From Chloroflexota bacterium (lineage in GTDB: Bacteria > Chloroflexota > Limnocylindria > Limnocylindrales > CSP1-4): 7,422 bases of DNA. The notes beneath the pieces were generated by a model, which ran no database searches, was not told where the DNA came from, and saw nothing but the letters and a program-made list of their open reading frames with translations. The stretch is from the NCBI GenBank assembly GCA_021777365.1, contig JAJYDP010000238.1, positions 1 to 7,422 on the forward strand, in the 5' to 3' direction. Of this stretch, positions 5,504 through 7,422 are shown piece by piece (positions within the stretch are counted from its first letter, which is position 1; every line of letters starts with the position of its first letter). The position numbers were made by a program, and so were the translations under genes.

Positions 5504-7009
5504 GTGAAGGCCCTCGATCGGTACGAGGTCTGGCTGGTCACGGGCAGCCAGCATCTCTACGGACCAGGCGTGCTCGGACAGGTTGCGGAGCACGCGCAGC
5601 GGATCGCCCGTGGGCTCGATGAGGCAGCGGACATGCCCGTGCGGGTGGTGCCGCGGCCGGTGCTGACGACGGCGGAGTCGATCCGGGCGATGGTCCTCGA
5701 GGCAAACTCCAGCCCGAATTGCGTCGGCTTGATCGCCTGGATGCATACGTTCTCGCCGGCCAAGATGTGGATCGCCGGTCTCCAGGCGCTGCAGAAGCCA
5801 CTCGCCCACCTGCACACGCAGTACAACCGCGATCTGCCGTGGGCCACGATCAACATGGATTTCATGAACCTCAACCAGTCGGCCCACGGAGACCGGGAGT
5901 TCGGGTACCTCGAGACACGCCTCCGACGGAACCGGACCACGGTCGTCGGGCACTGGCAGGACCCCGACGTGATCGCCAGGCTGGCAACCTGGACACGCGC
6001 GGCCTGCGGGTGGCACGAAGCCCACGAGCTTCGCATCGCCCGCTTCGGCGACAACATGCGTGACGTCGCGGTGACGGAGGGCGACAAGGTCGAGGCGCAG
6101 GCGCGACTCGGCTTCTCGGTGAACACCTTCGGCGTGAGCGACCTCGCCGCCGCCGTTCAAAACGCTCCCGACGCCGACGTTGACCGGCTGGTCGGCGAGT
6201 ACGACGCCGTCTACGACCTCGTCCCGGAGCTCCGGTCGGGGGGCGGACGGCGGGATTCCCTGCGCGACGCGGCCCGGATCGAAGCTGGATTGCGGGCCTT
6301 CCTCGACGCAGGCGGGTTCAAGGGCTTCACGGATACGTTCGAGGACCTGGGCGGCCTGGTCCAGCTACCGGGCATCGCCGTGCAGCGCCTGATGGCCGAC
6401 GGCTACGGCTTCGGCGCCGAGGGCGACTGGAAGACCGCTGCGCTGGTGCGCCTCATGAAGGTCATGGCAACCGGACTCGAGGGGGGCACCTCGTTCATGG
6501 AGGACTACACCTACCACCTCGATCCGTTCGCGCCGCTGGTGCTCGGCGCGCACATGCTCGAGGTCTGTCCGTCCATCGCGGGCAACCGACCGTCCTGCGA
6601 GATCCACCCCCTGGCAATCGGCGGCCGGGCAGATCCCGTCCGCCTGGTGTTCACCGCCGCACCGGGGCCTGCGATCGCCGTCGGCCTGCTCGACCTGGGC
6701 GACCGATTCCGCCTGGTGCTCAACGAGGTCGACGTGGTCGAGCCTGAGGCGCCCCTTCCCAACCTGCCGGTGGCCAGGGCCATCTGGAAGCCCCGTCCGA
6801 ACCTCCGGACGGCGGCCGAGGCGTGGTTGCTGGCCGGCGGACCCCACCACACGAGCCTGAGCACGTCCCTCACCGTGGAGCACCTCTCGGACTTTGCGGA
6901 CATCGCCGGTGTCGAACTCGTGGTCATCGACGGGGATACCAGCACGGCGGCATTCAGGAAGGAACTCAGATGGAACCAGGCGTACTACCGCCTGGCCGAA
7001 GGGCTGTAG
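5504..7009 (+). CDS. araA: L-arabinose isomerase AraA
   Basis: AraA interconverts L-arabinose and L-ribulose in the cytoplasm, a metal-dependent (usually Mn2+) reaction that opens the pathway. The GTG at 5504 gives 501 residues against 500 in E. coli, and the similarity runs from [15 protein letters not shown] near the N-terminus to [12 protein letters not shown] at the end. Conserved blocks include [50 protein letters not shown] and VCPSI. The metal and catalytic residues are all present: Glu306 (GAEGDWKTA), Glu333 (FMEDYTYH), His350 (AHMLEVCP) and a histidine pair His448-His449 in GGPHHT. The first three fall at the same numbers as in E. coli, and His449 matches its His450. The gene is divergent from the regulator, kinase and epimerase genes and precedes a sugar-binding lipoprotein, so the pathway is split over two transcripts from one control region. 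No truncation or frameshift is seen. Confidence 0.98.
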   Translation: MKALDRYEVWLVTGSQHLYGPGVLGQVAEHAQRIARGLDEAADMPVRVVPRPVLTTAESIRAMVLEANSSPNCVGLIAWMHTFSPAKMWIAGLQALQKPLAHLHTQYNRDLPWATINMDFMNLNQSAHGDREFGYLETRLRRNRTTVVGHWQDPDVIARLATWTRAACGWHEAHELRIARFGDNMRDVAVTEGDKVEAQARLGFSVNTFGVSDLAAAVQNAPDADVDRLVGEYDAVYDLVPELRSGGGRRDSLRDAARIEAGLRAFLDAGGFKGFTDTFEDLGGLVQLPGIAVQRLMADGYGFGAEGDWKTAALVRLMKVMATGLEGGTSFMEDYTYHLDPFAPLVLGAHMLEVCPSIAGNRPSCEIHPLAIGGRADPVRLVFTAAPGPAIAVGLLDLGDRFRLVLNEVDVVEPEAPLPNLPVARAIWKPRPNLRTAAEAWLLAGGPHHTSLSTSLTVEHLSDFADIAGVELVVIDGDTSTAAFRKELRWNQAYYRLAEGL

Positions 7010-7081
7010 GCCCGGGCCAGCCGGTCGACGGCACGCCGGATCGAGGCGCGCTCGCCGGCGGATGAGCTCGGTACCCGAGAG

Positions 7082-7089
7082 AAGGAGGT
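7082..7089 (+). other. Orphan Shine-Dalgarno-like sequence in the gap after araA
   Basis: AAGGAGGT is a near-perfect match to the 16S rRNA tail, but no ATG, GTG or TTG follows within 5-12 nt. The nearest downstream candidates are TTG at 7108 and ATG at 7118. The rest of the 163-nt gap shows only the palindrome GGCCCGGGCC (7009-7018) at the araA stop and a small hairpin at 7135-7148. Confidence 0.4.
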
Positions 7090-7134
7090 CCAGGGAGCAG
7101 CGAGCCGTTGCGAGGGAATGGGTTGGGAGCGGGT

Positions 7135-7148
7135 CCCGCCTCAGCGGG
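7135..7148 (+). other. Small hairpin before the lipoprotein gene
   Basis: CCCGC (7135-7139) and GCGGG (7144-7148) pair around the loop CTCA, 12 nt before the ribosome site of the next gene. There is no T-run. It may be an intercistronic RNA structure rather than a terminator. No promoter is evident between araA and the lipoprotein gene. Confidence 0.3.
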
Positions 7149-7172
7149 CCTGCCGCTACGAGGAGGTCTCGG

Positions 7173-7422
7173 ATGATTCGAGTTGCATCAGGTCCGCGCT
7201 GGCGGCTCCCGGTGGTGCTGATGGGACTGGTGGTGGTGGCGTCTGCCTGCAGCGCCTCGTCGACGACGGCGCCGGCCGGCAGCTCCGCGGGCGGCGGCAC
7301 GACCGCGTCGGCGAGCGGCCAGTTCTGCAAGGGCGTGAAGCTCGTCTTCTTCCCCGGCGGGACGCCGGGCGGCGGATTCGAGACGGTCGTCTACAACGGC
7401 GCAAAGGCCGCTCAGGCGGCGT
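7173..7422 (+). CDS. Sugar ABC transporter substrate-binding lipoprotein, N-terminal part
   Basis: Only 83 codons are inside the window and the frame is open at the edge. The ATG at 7173 has AGGAGG 6 nt upstream (7161-7166). Residues 1-25 form a signal peptide: two or three arginines (3, 9, 11), a hydrophobic stretch LPVVLMGLVVVA (12-23), then ASAC with Cys26 as the likely lipidated residue. Ala at -3 is a relaxed form of the lipobox, which usually has Leu, Val or Ile. A Ser/Thr/Gly/Ala linker (27-49) follows, as is common in secreted proteins of Gram-positive-type envelopes and Chloroflexota. From about residue 53, KGVKLVFFPGG and then FETVVYNGAKAA look like the first strand and helix of a ribose/galactose-type periplasmic-binding domain. 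Position after araA suggests arabinose or another pentose as ligand, with ATPase and permease genes expected downstream. The ligand is inference. Confidence 0.75.
   Translation, partial: MIRVASGPRWRLPVVLMGLVVVASACSASSTTAPAGSSAGGGTTASASGQFCKGVKLVFFPGGTPGGGFETVVYNGAKAAQAA

Noticed and set aside
5243..7330. Long minus-strand frames opposite araA and the lipoprotein gene (5243-6160 and 6365-7330)
   Set aside because: Their translations show no domain and lie antisense to a complete, well-conserved AraA. They are codon-bias shadows.
1..7422. tRNA or rRNA genes, CRISPR arrays, insertion sequences, attachment sites
   Set aside because: I saw no tRNA-like cloverleaf, no regular spaced repeats, no transposase-like protein and no terminal inverted repeats. 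The repeats found are short and confined to control regions.

Overview
The window comes from a very GC-rich bacterial chromosome (about 70% G+C by eye, with strong G/C preference at third codon positions). The style of the genes (TTG and GTG starts behind strong Shine-Dalgarno sites, a LacI-type regulator, a lipoprotein sugar-binding protein, a GMC-type oxidase) would fit Chloroflexota or Actinomycetota. The sequence alone does not settle the phylum.

The core, about 1743 to the right edge, is an L-arabinose utilisation locus around a divergent control region at 5260-5503. To the left, on the minus strand, run a LacI-family regulator (4162-5259), an FGGY sugar kinase that is most likely the L-ribulokinase (2502-4106) and L-ribulose-5-phosphate 4-epimerase AraD (1743-2468). 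Gaps of 55 and 33 nt and a strong ribosome-binding site before each downstream gene suggest one transcript. To the right, on the plus strand, run L-arabinose isomerase AraA (5504-7009) and, 163 nt on, the start of a lipoprotein sugar-binding protein of an ABC importer (7173 to the edge). Together they give uptake of sugar, arabinose to ribulose (AraA), ribulose to ribulose 5-phosphate (kinase) and ribulose 5-phosphate to xylulose 5-phosphate (AraD), which enters the pentose phosphate pathway. The regulator probably senses arabinose or a derivative.

The left end (1-1502) is a separate minus-strand unit: an acyl-CoA dehydrogenase whose stop codon overlaps by 4 nt the start of a second gene that leaves the window. 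That second gene looks like the N-terminus of a GMC-type alcohol oxidase. A 240-nt gap with hairpins after araD and a possible -10 element divides it from the arabinose genes.

Most points worth a second look lie in the control region: back-to-back promoters that overlap across a tandem 14-nt repeat, and a leader of about 170 nt before araA with several perfect hairpins. I do not see a wholly new system. The least standard parts are the non-AraB kinase and the structured araA leader.
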